Shown here in pieces: positions 37,784 to 47,888 of a stretch of DNA of 64,000 bases. The position numbers were made by a program, and so were the translations under genes. The notes below the pieces were generated by a model. That model saw nothing but the letters and a program-made list of their open reading frames with translations. It did no database searches and had not been told where the DNA came from. The stretch covers positions 310,001 through 374,000 of the forward strand of contig JAUEDM010000004.1 in assembly GCA_033439685.1 (NCBI GenBank). Direction: 5' to 3'. This DNA is from Apodospora peruviana (Eukaryota > Ascomycota > Sordariomycetes > Sordariales > Lasiosphaeriaceae). Position 1 is the first letter of the stretch, and every line of letters starts with the position of its first letter.

Positions 37784-38368
37784 GCCAGGGCGTGCGGCGG
37801 CCAAGACCCGGCCAAGACCCCCGGGTTCCATTACGTTACTTGGCCCAGTCGCCACACCCGTAAGCCTTGCCGCTCCGGCCGGGCTCGCGACTTCGGCCTT
37901 CTCACCTTCGGCGCCCGTGCCTCCTAGTCCGCAGCCGTGGCGCACGTCAGCAGGCGAATCTGCCTCGTTGAACACAGTATGTAACCTGATAGATGATATA
38001 GACAGTCGGACTCTTCTTGGCTGCTGTCGGCAAGGCAAGCCACTTGATATAGCTTCTCGAAACGCAAACAGGCGCCAAGGTGAGCCAAGCTTCCGTGGAA
38101 GAATTGCGGATGCCGAGCCTCAGCGCCAAGGGCTTGTGACTTCTTGTCAATCCTCCATCAAGATCGCGAGCGCTTGTGGCCCTATCAGCACACGGTGTGG
38201 GCGAGTTAGGCTTTGTCCAAGCCAAGGCCCATGACGCTGTCTATGTCCACTTATCACTCAGACCCGCGGGGCTTTCTCAGGGCCTCGCTGGAGACCGTGG
38301 CACATAGCTGCTTGGCCAAGCAGCCTCTTTCCTTGACTTTCCAGGATAGAGCTCTTGGGTTTCTTGGC
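37784..38368. promoter_or_regulatory. Cluster of GCCARG hexamers (putative PacC sites) upstream of the ENA ATPase
   Basis: Twelve matches to GCCARG on either strand start at 37784, 37800, 37811, 37839, 38016, 38074, 38084, 38125, 38221, 38311, 38315 and 38363; all are GCCAAG except the first. The pair at 38311-38320 forms the palindrome CTTGGCCAAG. Chance would give fewer than one GCCAAG on both strands of about 585 bp in balanced DNA. GCCARG is the core of the ambient-pH regulator PacC/Rim101, and ENA ATPase genes are classic alkaline- and salt-induced targets. The cluster lies about 280-860 bp before the start codon. Confidence 0.6.
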
Positions 38369-38645
38369 TGCCCAGGCCCAGTCTTGCAAGAATCGTCCGA
38401 CTTATCGGTGAGGAATCTCTTGGTACTGTTGCTTGTTCTTCGTACTTAAAGAAGCCTCTGCCCCCGTGTGGCCCGCGATGACGATATTTCCCATTCCCCG
38501 GACTGCAACCACAGAGACAAGCTTCCCGGCCGTATCATCCACCGGGCGTTCTGGAACCTATCTACCCCGATGAGGCAAACCTGAACTCGATCACTTAACC
38601 CCTAGGCGTTGATCTTGTTTTGATCTTGCAAATCGAACCGTGATC

Positions 38646-41600
38646 ATGTCTTCTCCCACCAAGACGCCTCCATTCCCGAAGCACCCTTTTCTACTCCCAA
38701 TTTCGGAGGTCGAAGGGGCCCTCGAGACCAACGTGGACAATGGGCTCACTTCGGCCCAAATACCCCAACTACAGCAGAAGTATGGACCTAACGAGCTGGA
38801 TGTCGGAGGTGCCATCTCCTGGTATACCATCTTCATTCGGCAGCTCGCCAATGCCATGATCTTGGTATGTTGCGAAATCCATGTCTATTTCCGCCTTGTT
38901 AGCTCTGAAGCTTATAGATTCCCAGGTCCTCTTCTTTGCTATGGCCCTCAGCTTTGGCGTCAAGGATTACATTGAAGGTGGCGTCCTCGCGGCTGTCATT
39001 ATGCTGAACGTCTCCATTGGCTTCTTCCAAGAGTATGGCGCCGAGAAGAAAATGGACGCCCTAAGGGCCTTGTCATCGCCCAGCGCAAGCGTACTCCGCG
39101 ATGGAAAGACTATTGTAATACCCAAGTAAGTCTTTGAACCCTTCTCGTGCCAGTAAGACTGTTAACTGACAGAACAACAGTGCTGAAGTCGTTCCCGGCG
39201 ATATTGTTAACCTCAAGATGGGCGACACGGTCCCCGCAGACATCCGAGTATTCGAGGCCATGAACCTGAACTGCGACGAGGCATCGCTCACGGGCGAGGC
39301 CATTCCAGTCGAGAAGATCAGTAGTAACGAAATCCACGTACCGGGCACCGAGAAGCCAGCAGTTTCCGAGGACGAACTGGGAATCGCCGACCGCGTCAAT
39401 ATTGCGTACGCCACCACTATCGTCCGAAAGGGCCGTGGTCGCGGAATTGTCATCGCGACTGGCATGTCAACCGAGGTCGGCAAGATTGCTGCGTCTACAT
39501 CCAAGAAGAGGCGCAAGGCCGGCAGATCGATGAACTGGAAGAAGTACGGAAAGGCGCAGCCAGTCAAGGGTGCCTTCAGGCGTACATATGACTTCTTTGG
39601 TAAGTTCTTGGGCCTGACCGAGGGTACGCCGTTGCAGATTAAGTTGGCGAAATTGGCCTACTTTCTCTTTTTCTGCGCCCTGCTGCTGGCCGTCATTGTG
39701 TTTGGTGTCAACAAGTTCGCGCAACCTCTCCCGACCGAAGTCATCCTCTATGCCATCTCCACGGGTATCGCGATTATTCCCGAGTCTCTTGTCGCCGTCC
39801 TGACCATCACCATGGTTGTGGCAACGACTGTCATGAGAAAGGCAAACGTTGTTGTCCGGTATGTGTCTCACTTGTGTTGAGCTTTTTGTGAAAATAGTAT
39901 GTTGACTGCGCGACCAGTGATCTTTCTGCCCTCGAAGCTCTGGGAGGAGTGACCAACATCTGCTCGGACAAGACGGGAACACTTACGCAAGGAGCCATGA
40001 TCGTAAAGAAAGCATGGCTTCCTTCGTCCAAGGTCTTTACTGTACGCGACTCGATGGACCCGAGCAACCCAACTGCCGGGACAGTAACCCAGGCAGATAT
40101 CAAGCCGGAAGAGGAAAAGCGAGACTACGACCAGGAGAGAACCACGCAGGCCATCAAGTTTGATGTGCCAGAAGAAAAGATGAACCAGAACCAGAACCAG
40201 AAGAAGAAACCCGAGCTTGAGGCGGAGATCACACCTGATTTTCGGCTGTTCCTGCTTTCTGCAGCTCTTTGCAATCTATCCACTGTCAGATACGACGAGG
40301 CGGACGAGAAGTGGAAGACAACCGGTGAGCCGACGGAGATCGCTCTTCAGGTGTTTGCCCACAGGTTTAGCCTTGGCAAAAAGTCCCTCGTGGGCTCTGG
40401 TTGGAACCAAATCGGCGAATTCCCCTTCGACAGTTCAATCAAACGCATGTCGGTCATCTACGACGTGCCCGAAAATAACGACGCCGGGCTAAGCACCGAG
40501 AACAGCCTTGTTTTTACCAAGGGAGCTGTCGAGCGAATTCTCGATATGTGCACCCACATCGGAACTGGTGACGACCAGCGGCCCATGACTGAAGAAGTGA
40601 AGACACAAGTCATGGATCAGATGACCAACTTTGCTTCGCAGGGCCAGCGTGTGCTTGCCATTGCGTACCGGCCATGGAATGGCCGATATACCCCTCCGGC
40701 TTCTCACAACCCTGAGACCGATGACGCTCTTCGCAGCGAGGTTGAGAAGGACCTGATTCTCCTCGGCTTGGCTGGTATCTACGACCCGCCCCGCCGTGAA
40801 ACAACCGCAGCCATCCACGAGTGCTCAAATGCCGGCATCAAGGTTCACATGTTGACGGGTGATCACCCCGAGACGGCCAAAGCAATTGCTCAGGAGGTCG
40901 GTATCATCCCACGGAATCTGGGCGTTCTACCGGCTTCTATTGCGGAATCCTGTGTGATCAAGGCTACCGACTTCGATAAGCTGACAAATGCGGAAATCGA
41001 CGCGTTGGAGGAGCTACCGCTCGTCATTGCCCGGTGCGCGCCAGAGACCAAATCTCGCATGATTGAAGCTTTGCGTCGGCGTGACGCGTTTATGGCTATG
41101 ACAGGCGATGGCGTCAATGATGCGCCATCGCTGAGCCGCGCAGACGTGGGAATTGCCATGGGCTCCGGCAGCGACGTAGCCAAGTCGGCTGCAAAGATCG
41201 TGCTGACGGATGACAAGTTCAACAGTATCGTGGCGGCAATCCGAGAGGGTCGACGCATGTTCGAAAACATCCAAAAGTTCGTCCTGCATCTCTTGAGCAG
41301 CAACGTAGGCGAAGTGATCCTGCTTATTGCTGGTTTGGGATTCCGCGATGCTTCAGAACTCTCGGTATTCCCTATTTCACCGCTCGAAATCTTGTGGATC
41401 AACATGGTGACCTCGTCCTTTCCGGCATTTGGACTTGGTCGCGAGAAGGCCAGCGGTGAGGTGATGCGCAAACCACCTCACGACAAGAGGCGAGGTATAT
41501 TCACCAACCAGATCTTAGTGGATATGTTGGTTTATGGCGTGCTCATGGGCGTGTGCACGCTGATGACCTTCATTATTGTCGTTTACGGCATGTACGACGG

Positions 41601-42159
41601 GCAGCTCGGCCAGGACTGCAACCGCTTCTACTCCGAGAGCTGCATCCCCGTCTTCCGCGCACGAGCGGCCGTCTTTGCCGAGCTGACCTGGTTGATTCTG
41701 ATCAGCGCATGGGAGTTCAAGAGCATCCGCCGCAGCATGTTCCGTCTGAATCCTGACGACGAGAGCAGCTTCCCGCTGTTCAAGGATCTCTACAACAACC
41801 GTTTCCTCTTCTGGGCTGTTGCGATCGGTGCATTGAGCGTGTTCCCTACTGTGTATATCCCGTACCTTAACAGAGATGTTTTCAAGCACACCGATATCAG
41901 CTGGGAGTGGGGCGTCGTCATTGGAATGACTATAGTCTATGTTCTGGGTATCGAGGCCTGGAAGTTCACCAAGCGCACGTTGAACATCTTGGATGACCAC
42001 AAGGTGGTTAGGGGTGCGTGGTCCCAGGGTGAGGACGGAGGGAAATCGAGGTTCGGCAAGTCGATGAGCTTTTCGAGTTTGAAGAGCTGGAGGAGTAGAG
42101 GAAGGACCATGTCGAACCCGCCGACTACTACGAGAGCGTCGTCGGGTGGACAAGCATAA
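38646..42159 (+). CDS. ena: ENA-type (P2D) sodium/potassium-exporting P-type ATPase
   Basis: Four exons, 38646-38864, 38926-39125, 39181-39858 and 39918-42159, give 1112 residues. ENA pumps use ATP to expel Na+, Li+ or K+ across the plasma membrane, especially at high pH. Visible landmarks: N-terminal cation-ATPase domain (EVEGALETN), actuator-domain TGEA, phosphorylation motif CSDKTGTLTQG with the Asp near residue 383, hinge motif MTGDGVNDAPSLSRADVGIAMG, and about ten membrane segments. The phrase YIEGGVLAAVIMLNVSIGFFQEY is typical of fungal ENA rather than of Ca2+ pumps. A charged insert with an Asn-Gln run (NQNQNQKKK) lies after the phosphorylation site. The start ATG at 38646 fits the family; a GTG two codons upstream is not needed. 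Confidence 0.95.
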
Positions 42160-42800
42160 GTAAACGGAGGAGGGCAGAAAATTGAACGACAGACAGGCTT
42201 GATGTCTTTGTGGTCTGTTTTGGAGATGAGAGTTGATTTTGTTATCTGCGGATGGTGAATGAGAGGAGAAGGAAAATCTGGAAATGATATCCGAATTGGT
42301 TGGGTTATTTGTTTTTTCCCTTAGAATTCTCTGAGAGTGGTTATCACCGCAGAATCCAAGCAAATAATGTTTAAGTATGAAATTGTATTTTGATAAATGA
42401 TCAACAGGTGGTGCTGATGATAATACGGAATACAAACTGAAGTCTGCCAACCGCTTCTCATTTGACGGCTTGCGAATTGCTGTGTACGTTCTGCAGCTGG
42501 CTTTGTCATGATTCAGGTTTGAGGAAGCCTGCCGTGACCGTGCATGCGCTTGTCCCACAGGTACTTCGTACCCCCCGCTAAAAGGACACGCGCAATTCAG
42601 GGACCACCCCCTAAACTTCAGCCCAGAAGAAGCGCGTGCAGTTCAAACCGATGCATTGATCCATCTGTCCACTGGCTGTGCGCATTCATACACTGGACTT
42701 CAACATATCCATTACCGTCTCGCATTACTTTTCAACCAAGCGGTCTGTCGTCCCAGCTCCTACCGTCAGTCAAAGAATTGCAACCACAGCTCCCAGAACA
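42160..42800. other. Intergenic region ENA / dpm1
   Basis: It contains the ENA 3' UTR, which is AT-rich around 42290-42420, and the short promoter of the next gene. A long antisense frame that starts here overlaps the ATPase and is not taken as real. Confidence 0.6.
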
Positions 42801-43634
42801 ATGGCGCCGGTAAAGTCAGGCAAGGGGAAGGACCTATACTCGGTGATCCTGCCGACCTTCAACGAACGCCAGAACCTCCCCATCATCACCTGGCTGCTCA
42901 ATCGCACCTTTACCGAGCAGTAAGCAGTCCCCCCTCTACCACTTCTTACTCCAGGGCTTCTCCCGAGCCAAAGGGGCAATCAGTTCTAATTGTATGACAC
43001 CAACAAAACAAACAGAAAACTCGACTGGGAACTCGTCATCGTCGACGACGGCTCGCCCGACGGAACCCAGGATGTCGCGAAACAGCTGGTTAAGGTGTAC
43101 AGCCCGCACGTGCAGCTGCGGCCGCGGACGGGCAAGCTCGGCCTCGGCACGGCGTACGTTCACGGGCTCAAGTTCGCAAAGGGCAACTTCATCATCATCA
43201 TGGACGCCGACTTCAGCCACCACCCCAAGTTCATCCCGCAGATGATCGCCAAGCAGCAGCAGGGCAACTACGATATCGTTACCGGCACGCGGTACGCCGG
43301 CGACGGCGGCGTGTACGGCTGGGACCTGAAGCGCAAGCTGACGAGCAAAGGGGCCAACATCTTTGCCGACACGGTGCTCCGGCCGGGCGTTAGCGATTTG
43401 ACGGGGAGCTTCCGGCTGTACAAGCGGGCCGTGCTGGAGAAGCTGTTCGATAGCACCGAGGCGAGGGGGTTCACGATGCAGATGGCGCTGGCGGTCACGG
43501 CGAAGGCGAAGGGCTTGTCGATTGGCGAGGTGCCCATTTCGTTTGTGGATCGCGTGTACGGGGATAGTAAGCTCGGCGGGGAGGAGATTGTGGAATATGC
43601 AAAGGGGGTGTTGCAGTTGTGGTGGACGACATGA
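42801..43634 (+). CDS. dpm1: Dolichol-phosphate mannosyltransferase catalytic subunit
   Basis: Two exons, 42801-42919 and 43016-43634, with a 96-bp intron, give 245 residues. Dpm1 transfers mannose from GDP-mannose to dolichyl phosphate at the ER, supplying N-glycans, O-mannosylation and GPI anchors. It is a GT2 glycosyltransferase: SVILPTFNERQNLP opens the fold, DDGSPDG lies near residues 50-56, the metal-binding DAD near 103-105 followed by FSHHP, and the late motifs RGFTMQMALAV, GEVPISFVDRVYGDSKLGGEEI. It ends LQLWWTT without a membrane anchor. It therefore belongs to the short, human-like class that needs Dpm2/Dpm3 partners, unlike the tail-anchored budding-yeast enzyme. Confidence 0.96.
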
Positions 43635-43871
43635 TGAATGATGATAATGGATGGGCGGGTTGTTTTTCGACAAAATATTACATTAATTATTCCATTGGAA
43701 GGAGCGCTGATATGTACGAGTATACTGGAGGATTAGACACGCGTTGTAGCTTGTTGATCTGACCGCCCCATCACTGCCAATATCTCACGTCAACACGGCA
43801 ATTTCGTCTAGTTTCCGAGGCAGAAACTCGGGGAGGGGGAATCAATTAATTATAATCCCATCTAGTCCCGG

Positions 43872-44812
43872 TTACATGTTCCTGCCACCAGTCACACTAA
43901 TTGTCTGCCCGGAGATGTATGAACTCAACGGCGAGGCAACGGCCAAAACGGCACTCGCCGCCTCGGTGGCGGTTCCCGGTCTCCTCAGCGGGATATCCTG
44001 ATACGGCGTCGGACCTGCGTTGGCAGCCTGCTTCTGCTTTCCTGGGATCCCCAGGGCGACCTTTTGGCCGTCGACCTCGACAAAGGCCCCAATTTCCTTA
44101 TTGGCAGTGAGCCGTGTCTCGATATGCCCGAAGGCGACGGTGTTAGCCCGGACCCCGAAGGCGGGGCCCCATTCCTTCGCGATGGTCTTGGTCAAGCCGA
44201 CGACACCTGCCTTGGCCATGGCGTAGTTGAGCTGGCCCGCGTTGCCGTGAAGGCCCGAAGTGGACGAGATGTTGACGATGTTGCGTGGCTCGCCGTCTTT
44301 GACGCGGAAGTAAGGGGCCGCTTCGCGGATTATTTTAAATGGCACGGTGCCGTGGAGCGCGAGCATTGTGTCCCATTGTTTGTCGGCCATCTATGTCGAA
44401 GAGTCTCGGAGTTATTATGAAGTTCTGAGAGATATGGCCCGAACAGACTGATGAGGCTGACCTTGTGGATGACACCATCCCATGTGAAGCCGGCATTGTT
44501 TACAATGATGTGTATTTTCCCGTCTCCAAACTCGGCCGCTTTCTTGACGAGTTCTTTGATGTATTCGTCCTTGAGGAGGTCGCCGGGGACGGCAAGAGCT
44601 TTGCCCCCAGAAGAGTTGATCTTGTTGACGACTTCCTTGGCCTTGGTGGCATCAATGTCCGACACGATAACCTTTGCGCCTTCGTTCGCAAACAATCTCG
44701 CACACTCGGCGCCGATGCCCTGGGCGGCTCCAGTGATGATGGCGACTTGTCCGGCCAGCAACCCCTTAGGATAGTTGAGCTGCCCGGCGATCTGGGCTAT
44801 TCTGCTTGCCAT
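43872..44812 (-). CDS. Short-chain dehydrogenase/reductase (FabG-like)
   Basis: Two exons, 44812-44462 and 44390-43872, with a 71-bp intron, give 289 residues. The Rossmann nucleotide motif TGAAQGIG is at 27-34, NNAG at 105-108, the catalytic Ser in NISSTSG near 160, and Tyr/Lys in NYAMAKAG at about 173 and 177, so the active site is complete. The acidic residue after the second strand (IVSDIDA) suggests NAD(H) preference. The C-terminal part has SVTGGRNM. The substrate is unknown; 3-oxoacyl-thioester or hydroxysteroid reductases are the nearest types. It lies tail to tail with dpm1. Confidence 0.88.
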
Positions 44813-45515
44813 GATTGGTGGATAGAAGGAATGAAGCTGAATTGCAGGACTTATCCAAGCAACACGTCCTCTTCTCCTGGGTGACAGCTTAAAGCCATAT
44901 ATATAGGTAGGTATGTACCTTACATAGTGTCCATGCAGTACGGATACTTGTGCTGCAAACCGGATACCGAGGTAGAATGCTAGATCTAGGGGCTGGTCCT
45001 TCTCCAATCCCCTGTCCCAACAACCCCATACCCCGCATAACGGGATGCCAGGTTTGAAGTGGACTCTGCACGGAATATCGTCAGATCGATACGGATCGGT
45101 CACCTCATAGGTCCTGACCTTCCTACCAGGATCGTCAAAACAAGCTGTTTGAGCTTATTAGTGTTTAGGACAAATAAGTCAAGTATCTCCAAATTATCTT
45201 AACTCGACCATATTTTACGTGAATAGTGGCCATTGTTCGAGGTTAAGATGAGGACTCATGGATTCCCGGTTCGTCTCCAACTGGAATGCTACACACCCCA
45301 CCACCCGCACCCAGCGGCTGCTGCGGGGAGAGAGGCCTGGTTCGTGCCCACCCACACTCTGGGTGTAAGAATGGACCCCTGACAGCACCCACGACGACAC
45401 AACAAACAACTCCAGAGTTCACTTCCATTGATAACGCCGTGGAGAACAGAGCGCCCGCCCGGCTTTCTGACTGCACTCGTCCCCGATATAACAGAAACCC
45501 GAGTTCTCAGATCCA
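44813..45515. other. Divergent intergenic region SDR / PCI-like gene
   Basis: It should hold both promoters; no further gene is supported. Confidence 0.55.
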
Positions 45516-46559
45516 ATGCAGAAAAGGGGAGGCAGGGCGCAATCACGGCTGAAGCCGGTCGAGCTTGACCCGCTGGCCGAATACGGCCTTCCGTCCAAAG
45601 GAGAGAAGAGGTTCACAAACATCCCAACCCCTTTTCCCGTCCGTTAGTGTCTAAGACGTTACTAACCTTTACTCCGTTATTTTCTCAGGCTATTATCCCA
45701 CAAGACGCAAGAAAGTTACTACGCCAAGATTGCCGAGCGGTATCTTGCGTTCTGCACCGAAGCAGGCGATCGAGACGGCCTCCACAAGCAGTTCGACCAG
45801 CTAGCCATCACCGACAGGAATGCCGCTGCTGCTGGCGCCGACGCATCATCTTCCGTCCCATCTCTTATTCCACCTCCAACAAGTCCAACAGCCGGAGGAC
45901 TAGGGACGGCAGTAGCATCCACACTGGCCACAACGCCGAACCTCCCGTCGCAAAACCGACTCGCCCAGATCCTCGACGCGCTCCGCAAACTCCGGGAAGC
46001 CATCGTGGCCTCCAAACGGCGTGACGGCTTCGCCACGCAGGTCTACCTCTTCGCCATCCGCCTCGGCGTGCTCGCCTCGTCCTACGAGTCGTACTACCCG
46101 GCCCTGCTTTATCTCCTGCGCGTACTGCACCACCCCTCCTCATTGCACAGCAGTCTTACAACGATAGAGCTGCGTGAGGCCGCCGGCTACCTGGTCCTGG
46201 ACGCGGCTTGTCGAAGGGGCGACCTGGCGGGCGCGTACGCGCTGCGCAACACGTACCGCCTACGCGACGCCAAGGTGGACGGGGTGCTACGTGCGCTGGT
46301 GCAGGACGACTGGGTGCTCTGGCGGCGCATGAAGCGCAACGTCGACGGGCACCGGGCCAAGATCATGGAGTTCGCCGAACCTCAGATGAAGCGCCACCTG
46401 CTCAAGGCATTTGGGCGGTCGTACCTGAGCGTCGATCTGGAAGTTCTGGAGCGGCAGAGTGGGAGCGATTGGATGGAGTTGCGAGAGAGGTTTGGCGTCG
46501 GGTGGGAGTTGGGCGGGAACGGCAAGGTGGTGATACGCAAGATTCAGGGGAGGACATGA
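45516..46559 (+). CDS. PCI/CSN8-PSMD8-like conserved protein (splice uncertain)
   Basis: The 3' exon is clear: from about 45690 to the stop at 46557-46559 it encodes an open frame running QESYYAKIAERYLAFC, an Ala/Ser/Thr-rich linker, then a helical domain (LVLDAACRRGDLAGAYALRNTY) and a final winged-helix-like segment (WELGGNGKVVIRKIQ). This order resembles CSN8/PSMD8/eIF3k-type PCI proteins, but the match is weak. A plausible first exon starts at ATG 45516 (LDPLAEYGLPSKGEKRFTNIP). The best-looking intron, GTTAGT at 45643 to CTCAG ending 45688 with a TTACTAAC branch, leaves the frame out by one. Frame-keeping alternatives are 45643-45711 and 45639-45704. The gene may use one of these or contain a lesion. 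Confidence 0.55.
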
Positions 46560-47263
46560 TAATCGTGCAATGGAAAGAGAGGCGTTATCTTTTTTTTTCG
46601 GTCATGGTGTGGCAGCGGTGGTATTGATACCCTGATTTCTTTACTGGCTTGGTCGGATAGATTTTTTGCATACATTAATTATTATGAATATTATTTAAAT
46701 ATTTCTCGTAGGTTATTACGAGCGGTTTCCAGATGGAAAAGATGTGTACATGCCGTCGTTAGGGCGGCCACCGTTGGACTCGATAGGTAGGTGGTGGGCT
46801 TAGGAGCCAAAGTACCGATTATCGTACTGTTGATCAAGATTTGCAAGATTAAAAAAAGACAAAAAGTCAATTATGCCTCCCAAGACTTAGCTCGTCTTGC
46901 TTGGAAGTCATCCTTCTGAACATCACTGCTAAGACTTAGTAAGGCATGCAGCATAAGCTCAAAACAGCTCCCGCAAAGTTTGACACCTGCAGTGTTGATA
47001 GATTGCCTAGCGCAGCTAGCCGTCTCGGATGAAGCATACCCTCCGGTGAGAACACAAGGGTTGCACAGGACTCTGAGGTTCACCCAAAGAACCAATATCA
47101 TGTGTAATAGGTACCGTGTATAATACCCTCTTTTTATATCAACCTCCTGTGAATGACTTGGAATCAATCCTCCATATCAATGGCACTTCCCGGTCCAGGA
47201 CATGACAACAATCCCGCGCCATCCTTAACAAAACAGGCAACTCCATCTGAAACCATTGTTTTC
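46560..47263. other. Convergent AT-rich intergenic region
   Basis: It is AT-rich near 46660-46720 and 46840-46870; no gene is recognised. Confidence 0.6.
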
Positions 47264-47888
47264 TTAAAGCATGATGGCAGCCGCCACAATACCGCCGATG
47301 GCACCTAGACCGGCGTGAGCAGTTTGTCTCGGTCCGAAGTTCCCGCTGCTCGTGGTGGTCGCTGCAGTCTGAGCGGAGGCGCTGCTGGTCGTCGTGGTGG
47401 TGCCGGTGCCGGTGCTGGTGGATGAGACGCCAGTTGTTGTGCAGGAGACGGCGGTCGGCAGGGTTGTAACGCCAAAGCCGACGCAGATCTGGATGCGTGC
47501 AACGAGGACAAGCCGGTTAGCCAACTCAATTCATTCAAGGACGGTCCGAATAATAAGGGGCGCGAGCGAACTGACCTGTGAGGCAAAGCTGACGGCCGAA
47601 GACTGATCGGCCTTCTCGCAATCACCGACAAGGCAGCATGCAATGTCTCCGAGGTAGTTCTTGTCAGCGCAGATGCATGCCCCGTCCGTCGGTCCGCATT
47701 TGCCGTTCTTCTGGAGTTGGTTGACGCAGTTTGTCTGTCATTTGGTCGCGTTAGTGACACGGACGTGTGCTTACCCTGCTGTGCTTTGGAATCTGGGATT
47801 TGACAGGATAACGTACAGCGCAGGTCGGGAGTTGCGCGGCAGCGAAGCCGGCGAACATCAGGGAAACAAAGATGGCGGTGATCTTCAT
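47264..47888 (-). CDS. Small CFEM-domain protein, probably GPI-anchored
   Basis: Three exons, 47888-47817, 47734-47576 and 47488-47264, with introns of 82 and 87 bp, give 151 residues. A signal peptide (MKITAIFVSLMFAGFAAAQ) precedes a CFEM domain with the expected cysteine spacing: LPTCATNC, GKC-GPTDGACIC, DIACCLVGDC and QICVGFG. CFEM proteins are fungal surface or secreted proteins; some bind haem through an Asp in the Cys-rich fold, here possibly the Asp in GPTDGAC, and others act in adhesion or host interaction. The C-terminal half is Ser/Thr-rich and ends in a hydrophobic stretch (GLGAIGGIVAAAIML), a typical GPI-attachment signal. The last exon adds TTLPTAVSC, a tenth Cys. A long opposite-frame ORF across this gene is a shadow. 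Confidence 0.93.

Noticed and set aside
41515..42558. Antisense open frame of 347 codons under the 3' end of the ENA ATPase
   Set aside because: It mirrors the GC-rich codons of the ATPase exon and has no recognisable features.
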